Below, in pieces: positions 1 through 11,464 of a stretch of 64,000 nt of DNA (positions within the stretch are counted from its first letter, which is position 1; every line of letters begins with the position of its first letter). A program made the position numbers and the translations under genes. The notes beneath the pieces are model-generated. The model searched no databases. It was given only the letters and a program-made list of their open reading frames with translations, and had not been told where the DNA came from. The DNA is from Setoptus koraiensis (Eukaryota; Arthropoda). The stretch is from positions 17,794,001-17,858,000 of the forward strand of contig CM106585.1 in assembly GCA_048013815.1 (NCBI GenBank), in the 5' to 3' direction.

Positions 1-3000
1 TTTATTATTTATTAATATTTTATTTTTTTATATTATATTTTATATTATTTATTTTTATTTATATTAATTTTATATAATTTATTTTATTTTTTATTATTAT
101 ATTTTTTAATTATTATATTATTATTAATATATATATTTTTTTATTATTTATTATTATTATTAATATTATATATATTTAATTTTTTTTATTTATATTTTTA
201 TTTTATATTATTTTATTTTTTTATAATATTTATATTATTTATTTTAATATATTTATTATATATTTATTTTTATTTTATTTTATTTTTTATTAATATATTT
301 TTTATATTATTATTTTTATTTTTTTATATATATATATATATTATATTTAATTTTATTTTTTTATTTATTATTTATTATTTTATTATAATAATTTATAATT
401 ATATTTATATAATTTTTATATTATTTATTTTATTTATATTTTTTTTAATTTTATTATATATTTATTATTTATTTTATTTAATTTTTATTTTATTTTATTT
501 TTTTTTATTTATTTATATTATTATTTATTATTAATAATTATTTTATTTATTATATTTATTTTTTATATTATTATTAATTTATTTTTTTATATATATTTAT
601 ATTATTTTATATAATTTATTTACTATATTTTTTATCTTTTTTTATTTTTATTTTATATATTATATATATCTTATTTAATTTAAATCTAATATATTGTATA
701 TGATTTATTTTTAATTTATCCTTTTTTATATTTAATTATCAATTTATTTTATTTATATATTTAATTTTTATTTACTAAAATATATGCTATGTATTGCTTT
801 TTTATATTATTCTTTTTTATTTTATTTCTAATATTTTCTATATATATATATATATTATATTATATATTTTTTCCTATATTTAATTTTTTATTATATATAA
901 TATATTATATTATCTTTATTGTTTCATATATAAATTATATCTATCTTTTTAAATTATTAGATTATTTATTTTATTTTTGATTTATTATTTATTTTATATA
1001 TTCTTTTTTATATTTTTAAATAAATATTTTATATTATATTTATAATTTATTTTATTTTTTTTTATATTTTTATTAAATTTTATATTTTTTAATTTATTTA
1101 ATTAATTTTTTTTTAATTTATATTATTTTAATATTTTATTTTTATTAATATTATTATTTAATTTAATATTTTTTATTTATTTTTTTATAATTTTAATATA
1201 AATTATTATATTATTTATATATTTATATATTATTTATTTTTATTTTATATTTTATAAATATTATTTTTTTTTTATAATAATTTTTATTTATAATTAATTT
1301 AATTATAAAATTTTATATATTATTTTTTTATAATATTAAATATTATTTTTATTATATATTTTTTTTTTATTTTATTTTTTATTTATATTATTATTTTTTT
1401 TATTATATTTTAATTTATTATATAATATTTATTATATAATATTATTTTTTTTTATTATTTATTTAATTTATATTTTATTATTAATTTTAATTTTTTATTA
1501 TTATTTTAATTTTTAATAATAATATTTTTTATTATTTTATTAATTATTTTTTTTTTTTAATATATATTATTATTATTTTTTATTTAATTTTTAATTATTA
1601 TATATAATATTTTTTTATTTTTTTTTATTATATTTTATTTTTTTTTTTTATATTTTTTTTTATATTATTATTTTTTTTATTTTTTTTAATTAATTTTTTT
1701 TTAAATATATAATTTTTATATTTTTATTATTATTTATTATTATTAATTAATTTTTTTATTTTAATTTATTTTATAATTTTATATATAATTATAATTTATT
1801 TTAATTTATTTATTTTAAATTTATTTAAATTATTATTTAATTTTTTTTTTATTATATATATATTTTATTTATAATTTTTTAATAATTTTAAATATTAATT
1901 ATTTTATTTTTTTATTAATTATTTTTTATAATTTTATTTTATTTATAATTTATATTTATTATTTTTTTTTATTTATTATATTTTTTTTATTTTATTTTTT
2001 TATTTTATTTTTATTTTTTTTTTATTTTAATTATTATTTTTATTTTTTTTTTTATTTATTTTATTTTTTTTTTTATTTTTTATTATTTTATAATTTTATA
2101 TTATTTTTATTATTTATATTTATATTTTATTATTAATTTATTATTTATTTATTTTTTTATTTTTTATTATATATTATTTTTTTTTTTTATTTTATTTATT
2201 TTTTATATAAATTTATTTTTTTTATATTATATTTATTAATTTTTTTTTATTAATATATTTTTTTATTATATATATTAATTTAAATTTTTTTTTTATTTTA
2301 TTTTTTATAATATTTAATTATATTTATTAATTATATTTTATATTATTTTTAATATATTTTATAATTTTTTTTATTTATATTTAATTTTATAAATTTATTA
2401 TTTATATATTAATTTAATATTATTTATATTTATTTTTTATATTATAATATATATATTTTAATATTTTATATTATTTTATATTTTTTTTATAATTATTTTT
2501 TTAATTATAATTTATTATTAATAATTATATATTTTATAATATTTTATATTATTTTTTTTATTATTTTTTTTATTATTTTTAATTTTATAATAATATTTAT
2601 AATATTATTATTTAATTTTATTTATTAATTTTTTTATAATTATTTTTATATATTAATATAATTATTTTTTTTTTATTTAATTTTTTTATATATATTATAT
2701 ATATTTTTTTAAATATATTATTTTTTATTAATTATTTATTTATTATATTATTTATTTTAAATTATATATATATATATATATTAATTTATTTATAATTTTA
2801 TTTTATATTTTATTTTTATTTTTTTTATTATATTTATATATTTATTTTTAAATTTTATTTTTATATTTATTTTTATATATTATAATTTAATAATAATATT
2901 ATAATATTTTTATATTTTTTATTTTTATTATATAATAAATTATTAATTTTATTTATTTAATATTTTTTATTTATTTTAATAATTTAATTATATTATTAAT

Positions 3001-5635
3001 ATAAAATTATATTATATTATATTTTTATATTTTATATTTATATATTTTATTATTTTTATATTAACTTTAATTAATAATTATATATTTTAATTTTAATATA
3101 TTATTTATAAATATTTATTAAAATTATTTATTTATTAATTAATTATTATTTTTATTTATTTATATTTTATTTATATTAATTAATTTTTATTTTTATTATA
3201 TAATTTTTTTTTTTTTTTTTAAAAATTATATAAATTTTTTATTTTATAATTTTTTTTATTTTTTATATTATATTTATTTTTTTTTATTTATAATTATATA
3301 TTTAATATTTTATTATTTTTTTATTTATTTATTTTATAAATTTTTTAAATATTATTTTTTAATATAATTTATTTATATTATAAATTATATTTTTATATTT
3401 ATATAAATAATTTTTTATTTAATTTTTTTTTTATTTATTAAATTATATATTATATTTATAATAAATTATTATTTTTTTTATTAATATTATTATTTTTTAT
3501 TTTTTATTATTTTATTATTTTATAAATTTTAATTAATTTTATAATTTTTTTATTTAATTATAATATTTATTTTTAATATATATTTTATTTAATTAATATA
3601 TTTATTATTTATTATATTATTATTTTATTATTATTATATATTTATATTTTATTATATTTTATTTTTATTTATTATTTTATATTTATTTTTTAAAATTTTT
3701 AATATTTATTATATATATAATATTTATTATTTATAATATTTATTATATATTTTTATTTTTTTTATTTTATTTTATAAAAATATTTATATTAATTTTTTAA
3801 TATATTTATTATTTTTATTTATTATTTTATATTTTATATTTATTTTATATTTTTTTTTATTTTTTTTATTATATATATTATTTTTTTAATTTATTTTTTT
3901 TATATTTAATATATTATTAAATTATTTTTTTTTATTATTATATAATTTTTTTTTAATTTATTTTTATTATTTTTTATTATTTATAATATATTTATTTATA
4001 ATTTTATATTTTATTATTATTAAAATAAATAATTATTATTTAATTTAAATTTATATAATATAATTATTTTATTTTAATTATTTAATATAATTTTTTTTTA
4101 ATTTTTTAATTATATTATTATAATATAATTTTTTTTAATTTTTTTTATTTTTTAAATTTATATATTTAAATATATTATTTTAATATATATTTATTTTTAT
4201 TTATTATAAATATATTATTTTTATATTTTTTATAAATTATTTTTTAAATATTAAATATATATTATATTTATTTTTAAATATTATAAATTTTATTATTATT
4301 TATTTATTTTTTTTAATTTTAATATAAATAATTATTTTATATATTTTTATTTTTTTAAATTTATTATATATTTTTTTTTTTTTTTATTTATTATTATATT
4401 AATTTTTTTATATATATTTATTATATTATATATTTTTATTTTTTTTATTTTAATTATTTATTTTTTTATATTTTATATTATTTATTTTTTTATTTAAATT
4501 TTTTTATTTTATATTTTATTATTAATTTAATATTTTAATTTTATTTTTTATTATATTTAATTTTATTTTTTATTATTAAATTATATTTAAAATATATAAT
4601 TTTTATATTAAAATATTATAATTTTTTTATATTTATATATTTTTTATATTTTATATTATATTATTTTTTTTATTTATATTTTTTATTTTTTAATATTTTA
4701 TTAATTTATATTATTTTTTATAAATTATTAATTTTTTTTATTTATATAAAATATTTATTTTATTATTTATTATATTTATATAAATTTATTATTTTATTAA
4801 TTTATAAATATTAATTATTATTATAATATTTATATTATTATTTATTATATATTTATTATAATTATTTTTATTTTATTTTATATTTATTTATTTATTTTAT
4901 ATTAATATTTTATATTTTTTTTTTTAATTAATAATTTTTATAAATATATATAATATTTATATTTTTTATTATTTAATTATTTTTTATTTTTATATTAATA
5001 TTATATTTTAATTAATTTATTATATTTTTTATTATTATTATAATAATTTTTTTTTTAAATTAATTTATTTTTTTATTTTTTTATAATATAATTTTTAATT
5101 ATATTTTTTTATTAATTTATATATATTTTTTTTTATTATATTTATATATTATTATATATTTTATTTTATTTATATATATTATTATATATTTTTTATAAAT
5201 TTTAAAAATTATTTATTTTTATTTAATTTATATTTTTATTTTATTATTTTTATATATTTTTATTTTTTTTATTTATTTATTATTTTATTTAATTTTTTTT
5301 TTATAATTTTTTAAATTATATTATATATATTTTATAATATTTTATTTTTATTATATTATTTAATATTTTTTTTTTATTTTTATATTTTATTTTTTATTAT
5401 TTATATTTTTTATAATATTTTTTTATTTTTATATTTATATTTTTTTTTATAATTATTATATTTATTATTTTATATTTTATTATTTAATTATTTATTTTTA
5501 ATAATAAATATTTTATATATTTTTATTATATTACATAATTATTATTTAATTAATTTTATTATTTATTTTTAATCTATTTTTTTATATAATTATTTTTATT
5601 TATATTTTTTAATTTTATATATATATTATATTTAT
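1..5635. other. A/T-only, T-rich low-complexity tract
   Basis: About 5.6 kb made almost only of A and T, with roughly twice as many T as A on the + strand. A few G and C occur at about 620-985, and isolated C at about 3065 and 5533. There is no fixed repeat unit; short T runs are broken by A, AT and TAT. No coding frame is credible. The short frames at 789-980 reflect composition only. The tract ends abruptly at about 5636, where ordinary coding sequence of a transporter gene begins. Read on the minus strand it is A-rich and would follow a possible splice donor of that gene, so it may be an unusually long intron. An AT-rich spacer, centromere-like DNA or an assembly or read artefact are alternatives. 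Confidence 0.85.
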
Positions 5636-5637
5636 AC

Positions 5638-6714
5638 ACGGTCTTTGATTAGGATGGCTGGTGCATAAAATCCTATATTTCCAAAAAGATTTCCGGCCAA
5701 ATATATAAACATTCCTAGATTTGTTACATAATTTAGATTGAATATTCTCCTGACACAACTCATGAAATCTGTTTTGATCTTTTCTTTTGTTATTTTTATT
5801 CTTAGTTCTTGAGCATTTACCCCAGCCTGTTTCAGTCCCTCACTTGCTCCCAGTTTCTCAGCCGTTTTATATCCTATTACTATTTCTTTTGATGCCTGCT
5901 TAGCTAATTGGCCCTCTGATGGTTTGATTGTCGGAACTAGGTTCACCTTGCTCGGATTTACATCCGTCTGTAGCTCACCTGTCTGGCTAACATCTGCACC
6001 AGTTATTGTTGATTGTTGCGTCACCGATGCAGGCACTTGACTAACTTTTCTTTTGCTGCCTGTCTTGAGGTTGTTGATAGTAAAATAAAAATTGGCTGGT
6101 GTCAAAAGAGATCCAAATAGAATTCCGCCAAGGGCAATATATGATGTTATGCGCATTGAATAGCGCCAATCATAATCCCTTATCAGGTAATCAACAACGG
6201 GACCGCCAAGTACTATGCTACCTGCCGCTGATCCTGCAACTGAGATGCCCACAGCTAGTCCCAGTCGGTAGTGGAAATATTCAGACACAATAACCAATTG
6301 TGGCATTGTCATTAAACAAAGGCCAATGCCTCCAACAATGCCAACGGGAAATATCAATGACTCAATGCTCTGCATGTAACTGCCAATAAATAAGCCAAAA
6401 AATATAGTTACACTTCCTGCTATAGTCACTGTTCGACTGCCTAGCCATTCAATAAGTACTCCTACAAATGGTCCAGGTATAAATGACATACCGAGTGCAG
6501 TAGATATCACCCAGGAAGTTTTGGCGCGGGTTACCTTGAAATCCTCCACAAAGGCCACATGAAAATTTGACAATGAATCACTTATTCCTTCTGCTATAAA
6601 ACTGTTCATGAATGTTGCGAAAACAATCACCCAACCATAGCCACCGTCTAAGAAAACCTCCTCCGCTTCTGCATCTGTGATGACCTCCTCGATTTTTGCT
6701 GAAGATTTTTCCAT
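5638..6714 (-). CDS. Monocarboxylate transporter-like (SLC16/MFS), 3' part missing
   Basis: Proton-linked solute carrier of the major facilitator superfamily, expected at the plasma membrane. ATG at 6714. The family signature DGGYGW is at residues 23-28, at the start of the first membrane helix. Six hydrophobic helices follow, then a long cytoplasmic loop (about residues 205-325, with Ser/Thr/Gln-rich and Lys-rich parts) and the start of helix 7. The family normally has 12 helices and 450 or more residues, so only the first half is here. The frame ends at the border of the A/T tract: after the codons for Asp and Arg the minus strand reads GTATAA (or GTGTAT two bases earlier), which could be a donor. 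The rest of the gene should then lie beyond base 1. No substrate can be assigned. The gene is divergent to the presenilin gene, about 620 bp away. Confidence 0.85.
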
Positions 6715-7337
6715 TTGCTAATTTTGTCTCTAAGGTGATGATTTTTCGCCTGATTTGCTTGACACATGTTTTTTCCTTCAAGATTAATAATTGTAAGCTG
6801 TGTGATCAAAGTGCTCAAAAGACTACTGCTCGTTTTCCAACTAACACATTTCAGCAACACATCGGAGTTGGAGAAAGCGCACTTGTGCACTGCAGATACT
6901 ACAGATTTACACGTCTTGATCTGTTATGTCATCTGCTACAACAAAGCATTATTCATTGTCATGTTCAGTGTGCTAATTGTTGATTATGCTGGACTCTTGA
7001 AAGCGTCCAGTATAAATACTTACAGAGTTACAACGTCTTTTTCTCGCTCAAGTGTGTGCAGATATCTTCAGTTTATTGTCCCATAACAAAAGAAAAACAT
7101 TCCGTCGGGTTATTTCATTTGAATAGTGAATGATGTAGCACAGAGGTGGTGTGAAATTCTTATGAACTCATAGAGGAAAAAACCTACTGATTTATCCCAT
7201 GGAAATCGGACATATTCATTGATCTGATTGCAGAAATATATGATGATCTGATTGCAGAAATATGATGATCTGAAACATCTAAACTTCATCGTCCGAGAAA
7301 ACAATTTCACTAGATCAACCACACAAACTAAAATCAC
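6715..7337. other. Intergenic region between divergent transporter and presenilin genes
   Basis: No credible gene. It must hold the 5' regions of both flanking genes. A short imperfect tandem duplication (unit GATCTGATTGCAGAAATAT, about 26 bp period) lies at about 7224-7272. The last 50-100 bp are related to 11230-11283, upstream of the presenilin stub. Confidence 0.6.
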
Positions 7338-8762
7338 ATGGAGGATTCCAGGCGAGTGTGCCAAGTTCTATGGCCTGTCTTTTTGTGTGGCAGCATTGTT
7401 GTCTTTTACATTAAAACATTGGAATATTATGATTCATCACGAACTGAATTGCTGGATAGAACATGGACATACATAGGATTTAATTTCTACTCTGATGACA
7501 TATCTTTTATGGATAGGGTAAAACAGAATTTGATTATTGTTGGAATATTTTTCGCGATGGTAGTTGTGGTGACGCTGATAGTTTTATTTGTATTCTACAT
7601 GGGATGGTACACTTGCATCCGTTATTATTTTTATTTGCCCTCAATTATAATAATGTCCATAGTTATACCGGTTCATTTAAAACGTCTCATGAGCGCCATG
7701 GGTATTCAGACAGACATAATAACAATGGCGATTTTTGTGTATAATTTCACAGCTATTGGTTTCGTGTCAATATTTCAAAAAGGACCACTTTGTTTGCAAC
7801 AATTTTATCTGATCATCAATTCAGCGTCTGTCGCTATATTTATGGTGATATTTCTACCCGATTGGGTACCATGGCTCTCATTAGCTGTCTTGTCTCTCTG
7901 GGATTTGTTTGCTGTTCTCACCCCGTTTGGTCCATTGAAGCTGTTGATTGATATGGCCTCGAGTCAGGGAACAGTCGCAATGCCCGGCATGGTGTACTCA
8001 ACAAACACACACCATCAGTCAGTAGCAAGCACAAATAGCCAGGATAATAGTAGCACCAAGAGGAAATCGTTGACGCAGAATCAGGCCCCATCAACCGTCA
8101 AGTTACCTGGACCGATTGTTGGCACTACGGTGATAACACTGGCGAGCACTACCAAATCAGCTTCACATAAACCTCGATCAAGAGCTTCGGTCTTCAATCA
8201 TGTCAAGCCTCTCAGAGGTTCCACAAGAGCTGGCAACGGTAAGAATGTAACAAAGGTCATACCTAAGAGAATTAGGAGCAGACGGCTCCCTAATGATGGC
8301 ATACCATTGAAGTCGCGTGAAACTGCACCATCCCTAAAATTACCTCAGTTGAAAAAACTAAAGCCTACTCAGAAATCATTACAAAATAAGGGCGATCCCT
8401 CCAATCAAACCAACGAGAATGATAATACACCAAACGGCAAGACTGGCGAGGGCGAGCTCGAGCAATCAACTGAGCACTCCACTGGTGACGATGGAGCCAT
8501 CAATATAGGTCTGGGAGATTTTGTTTTTTACAGTCTCCTTCTGGGCCTTACCTCTCGTGGCGTCGACTGGTACGCAACCATAGCAAGCTTTGTGTCGATA
8601 CTAACAGGTGTAATAATAACTTTGATGTGCCTGACCGTTTACAACCAGGCCCTACCGGCGTTACCTATATCCATTGCGTTGGGTTTGATTACTTGCTCGA
8701 TTACCATTAATTTGGTTCCTCCGCTTGCCGATGTCTATGCGCATGAGCAGATATTCACATAA
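7338..8762 (+). CDS. Psn: Presenilin, catalytic subunit of gamma-secretase (divergent)
   Basis: Intramembrane aspartyl protease that cuts type I membrane proteins such as Notch within their membrane segment. It acts in the gamma-secretase complex in ER, endosome and plasma membranes. 474 residues from ATG 7338, no intron. The catalytic aspartates are D189 in SLWDLFAVL and D394 in GLGD (391-394). The PALP motif is at 440-443, in a strongly conserved stretch LPALPISIALGL. Residues 200-385 form a long polar Ser/Thr/Lys-rich loop, where the activating cleavage usually occurs. Odd points: the family YD motif is WD here, and the N-terminus before the first helix is very short. An AATAAA signal lies at about 8783. 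A decayed copy of its 5' end is at 11270-11424. Family assignment is firm; whether it is the main presenilin or a specialised paralogue is open. Confidence 0.95.
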   Translation: MEDSRRVCQVLWPVFLCGSIVVFYIKTLEYYDSSRTELLDRTWTYIGFNFYSDDISFMDRVKQNLIIVGIFFAMVVVVTLIVLFVFYMGWYTCIRYYFYLPSIIIMSIVIPVHLKRLMSAMGIQTDIITMAIFVYNFTAIGFVSIFQKGPLCLQQFYLIINSASVAIFMVIFLPDWVPWLSLAVLSLWDLFAVLTPFGPLKLLIDMASSQGTVAMPGMVYSTNTHHQSVASTNSQDNSSTKRKSLTQNQAPSTVKLPGPIVGTTVITLASTTKSASHKPRSRASVFNHVKPLRGSTRAGNGKNVTKVIPKRIRSRRLPNDGIPLKSRETAPSLKLPQLKKLKPTQKSLQNKGDPSNQTNENDNTPNGKTGEGELEQSTEHSTGDDGAINIGLGDFVFYSLLLGLTSRGVDWYATIASFVSILTGVIITLMCLTVYNQALPALPISIALGLITCSITINLVPPLADVYAHEQIFT

Positions 8763-8784
8763 CTGGAGGGATTTTCATTATAGA

Positions 8785-8920
8785 ATAAATACTCAAATCC
8801 GTTAAGACAAGTCAATTCACCCTGCACTGAGTAAACCAGATTTTTTGCGTTCGTGCGCCTTCTGATGAACATAGTGGATTAATTTTTTCAGCAACTTGTC
8901 TCGCGAAGAATGAATCGCTT
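8785..8920 (-). pseudogene. Relic of the 3' end of a polycystin-1-like gene
   Basis: Sequence following the presenilin stop resembles 11440-11580, which is the 3' flank and the last codons of the intact polycystin-1-like gene. Shared strings include GTCAATTCACCCT versus GTCTATTCACCCT, and the GATTTTTTGCGTTCGTGCG region. No open frame remains. It is best read as what is left of a second copy of that gene after a tandem duplication. From 8936 to 9197 I see nothing convincing. Confidence 0.55.
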
Positions 8921-9197
8921 CAAAGGAAAGAAATTATGTCTCAGAGCAACGTGTTGTTCTTTGATAATAGTGTTAACCTAAGAGTATTCCAGGTTAATAC
9001 AAGGCAGCTTTACATCTGGGAAAGTACTCATATCGACTCGAACCTAGATCTATGGGTGTGCTGTCTGGCACACAGCGAACAGGTTTTGTGTCTTGCTCTA
9101 AATCGAAGCGAGCCAGCAGGCGTTACGTGTAAGATGATCTGACTGTTCATCCAATCAATATGTACAATCAATATAAATTGAAACTAGTTCGGGACGG

Positions 9198-10814
9198 CTA
9201 CCTAAATGCACTGTATAACGAGCTGCTGGGCACAACCGAACTGCTCCCCAACGATTTACCTTTTCGCAACGATTTACCTCTTGCCAATGATTTTCTTTTT
9301 CCCAATGATTTGGACCCAACAGTTTTGCTGGTCCGAACTGGGAAAATCATACTACCAGAGGACTGTTTGCCAGTAGAATTCGTAAAAGTGACCGCCGATG
9401 GGAATCCTGAGTGAATTGTCATTTGTGATTTAGATTCTGTTTGAAGAGTGCTCAATCTTGATTTCATACCTCCCAACAATGGAAAACAATATTTCAACAC
9501 TAATAGAATCGTAACAATTGTTACAATACTGATTGCCAAAATAATTAGACTCATATATAACGCGACCTTTTCACTTGAGCGCGATCGACATTCATTCAAA
9601 TTTCGAATTTCTGTTATATTCTTTCTTCCGCCATCGGCGAACAGGCAATTGGCCCGAATTCGTTCTCTTATCACATTATTTTTCGCTATTAGATTACAAA
9701 CAATATCACTTGTGCAATTTAAATCGTCTTGTGCCCATCTTAGTTTGTCGGTATTAGGATACTTTCCCACCATCAGAGTCTGCTGAAATATATAGCCCCA
9801 TTTGCACATGGTTATAATCTCATCCCCACGATTGGTTGTCTCGAAGAATTCATTTAAGTCGATATAGATGACTATTGGGCATCTCTTGACAACTTTTTCG
9901 CCATCTCTTATCATTCCCTGAGAGAAAAAGGTAGCAGGAATATCAGTGAATGACAGATGAGTTACGCCAACCTTTTCTGTGACATTTTCTTCCCTGCATA
10001 TAGATTCGTTGAATTGTATAACATCGTTACCAAATTGTCCATCTGTCATCATTGGTGGATCACCTTTGTTTTCCTCACGCCAGTATATGAAATTTATGTG
10101 CAAATTGTTTGTGGGTAGGTCAGGCGGTCTTATTCTGAATTTACCAAAAATTTTTATGCTCTTGCTCTTAAGGTCATAATAAGTGGAATCTGCCGGGTTC
10201 ATTAGATCATGGGGAGCGAATAATACATCTCTGCGTTCATGAATATGGTATGTGTAGGAATAACGAAATTCTATTAATTTATTTTGCAGAATTTTGTTCA
10301 ACCACATCCAGGTTGAATCAGTTACTTTGAAATTGTCGATAAACAATGCCGATGGTTTTCTTAACTCATCGGACAATGAGAAATTTACTTTTACTGCTTG
10401 ATTAATATTGGCGGGTGCAGTATTGTTTAGAACAACTTGCTCTATGTTACTCAAATTCAGTCCAGATCCAATTTCGCGTAGGTTGGACTCTTGAATGACC
10501 ATGAAATCTTCATTGACATTTAAATCGAATGCTCGAATATCTGTGCGTTCGATTGCATTCTTTTTGAACATTTCCTCGCAAGTGGGCTCATTGCTTTTGA
10601 TATAAATACAAGACAGCGCATAGCACTTCCCTTGTTGTTGCCCAGATTTATGTCTGGCGATGAGTAGATTACATAGAAAACCAGTCTGTGGAATCCGACA
10701 GACCCCAATGATACCATCATTTTGATACTTTACGTGAACATTAGGTATCAGTAATATCAGAATCAGGATTGATTCTAAAATTCCGCCAGTAGAGTATTTC
10801 AACTTTATGTCCAT
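9198..10814 (-). CDS. Type I membrane protein with Lys-Ser repeat tail (family member 1)
   Basis: Not a family I recognise. The frame is open to an ATG at 10937, but the ATG at 10814 starts directly before a signal peptide-like segment and gives 538 residues, so I prefer it. The ectodomain is about 390 residues with several Cys and N-glycosylation sites, then a membrane helix at about 416-438 and a basic tail of 100 residues. The tail holds repeats such as KSLGKRKSLARGKSL. A motif RCPIVIYIDLN (Cys312), preceded by a segment containing IRPP, is shared with the proteins at 19891-21357 and 53901-55652, which have the same overall plan. The gene is convergent with presenilin. A signalling receptor or adhesion protein is possible, but nothing in the sequence fixes a function. 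Confidence 0.8.
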   Translation of the reverse strand: MDIKLKYSTGGILESILILILLIPNVHVKYQNDGIIGVCRIPQTGFLCNLLIARHKSGQQQGKCYALSCIYIKSNEPTCEEMFKKNAIERTDIRAFDLNVNEDFMVIQESNLREIGSGLNLSNIEQVVLNNTAPANINQAVKVNFSLSDELRKPSALFIDNFKVTDSTWMWLNKILQNKLIEFRYSYTYHIHERRDVLFAPHDLMNPADSTYYDLKSKSIKIFGKFRIRPPDLPTNNLHINFIYWREENKGDPPMMTDGQFGNDVIQFNESICREENVTEKVGVTHLSFTDIPATFFSQGMIRDGEKVVKRCPIVIYIDLNEFFETTNRGDEIITMCKWGYIFQQTLMVGKYPNTDKLRWAQDDLNCTSDIVCNLIAKNNVIRERIRANCLFADGGRKNITEIRNLNECRSRSSEKVALYMSLIILAISIVTIVTILLVLKYCFPLLGGMKSRLSTLQTESKSQMTIHSGFPSAVTFTNSTGKQSSGSMIFPVRTSKTVGSKSLGKRKSLARGKSLRKGKSLGSSSVVPSSSLYSAFR

Positions 10815-11229
10815 CAAATTTAATGCCTGCCGAAAATACGCAAGTTGCTCATATATCTGTAACCTATGAGGCGTTTTCCATCCTACCGGAACAAGATCCA
10901 ATAAGCTGGCCGTTTGCTGTTCACCTGTTACCAGCATTGCAAGCTTGACAGGATGATAAAAAGAAAAAAAAAGTAGAGATCTAAGATGACAACACAGACA
11001 ACTCGCGCCGGGTGAAAAAAAAAATGAAAAGATGTAACAGTCAGACGATATAGAAAGAGGTATGCGTGCACTTGAGCAGTCACTTGCAGTTATATAATAG
11101 TTGCCTAATTATTTCTGATCATCTATTCATGGTATTGAATGAAAAGAAAAGGTTAGCGAAAGGTTTCTTCCATATCATGATCAGTTCAAACAATAGAAAC
11201 ATGTTTCTTCCCTCAAGGTTTAGCTGTGA

Positions 11230-11430
11230 GAAAAGCTTAAAGAGGCAATTCTACCCAATCAACCAAACCAACTGAAATCACAAGGATGATTCCAGACGAG
11301 TGTGCCAAATTCGTTAGCCTGTCGTTTTGCGCTGCAGCATTGTTGTCTTTTCACATTAAAACATCGGAATATTCAGATTCATTGAATGAAAAAACATGGC
11401 CATGGATTCTCATAATAAAGTGAATACTTT
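11230..11430 (+). pseudogene. Decayed presenilin 5' stub
   Basis: About 150 bp closely match the presenilin start region (7335-7480), including the strings GTGTGCCAA, GCAGCATTGTTGTCTTTT and CATTAAAACAT. The presenilin frame is interrupted after about a dozen codons. The presenilin body is absent: the match jumps at about 11425 to sequence related to the presenilin 3' flank (AATAAA region, about 8783). This is an internal deletion of some 1.3 kb in a second presenilin copy. A short frame MIPDECAKF... (45 residues) is open here in another register and is probably chance. Confidence 0.8.
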
Positions 11431-11464
11431 GAATTTGTTGAGAAAATTTATTTATCAAGTCTAT

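Noticed and set aside
789-980. 63-codon hydrophobic frame in the A/T tract
   Set aside because: Phe/Ile/Tyr/Leu-only protein is what T-rich DNA gives by composition; no start context or conservation.
8980-9060. tRNA B-box-like GGTTCGAGTC on the minus strand
   Set aside because: Flanking bases do not pair into a T-stem and no A-box or acceptor stem fits.
8936-9142. 68-codon plus-strand frame after presenilin
   Set aside because: No domain, signal or family; lies in spacer between convergent genes.
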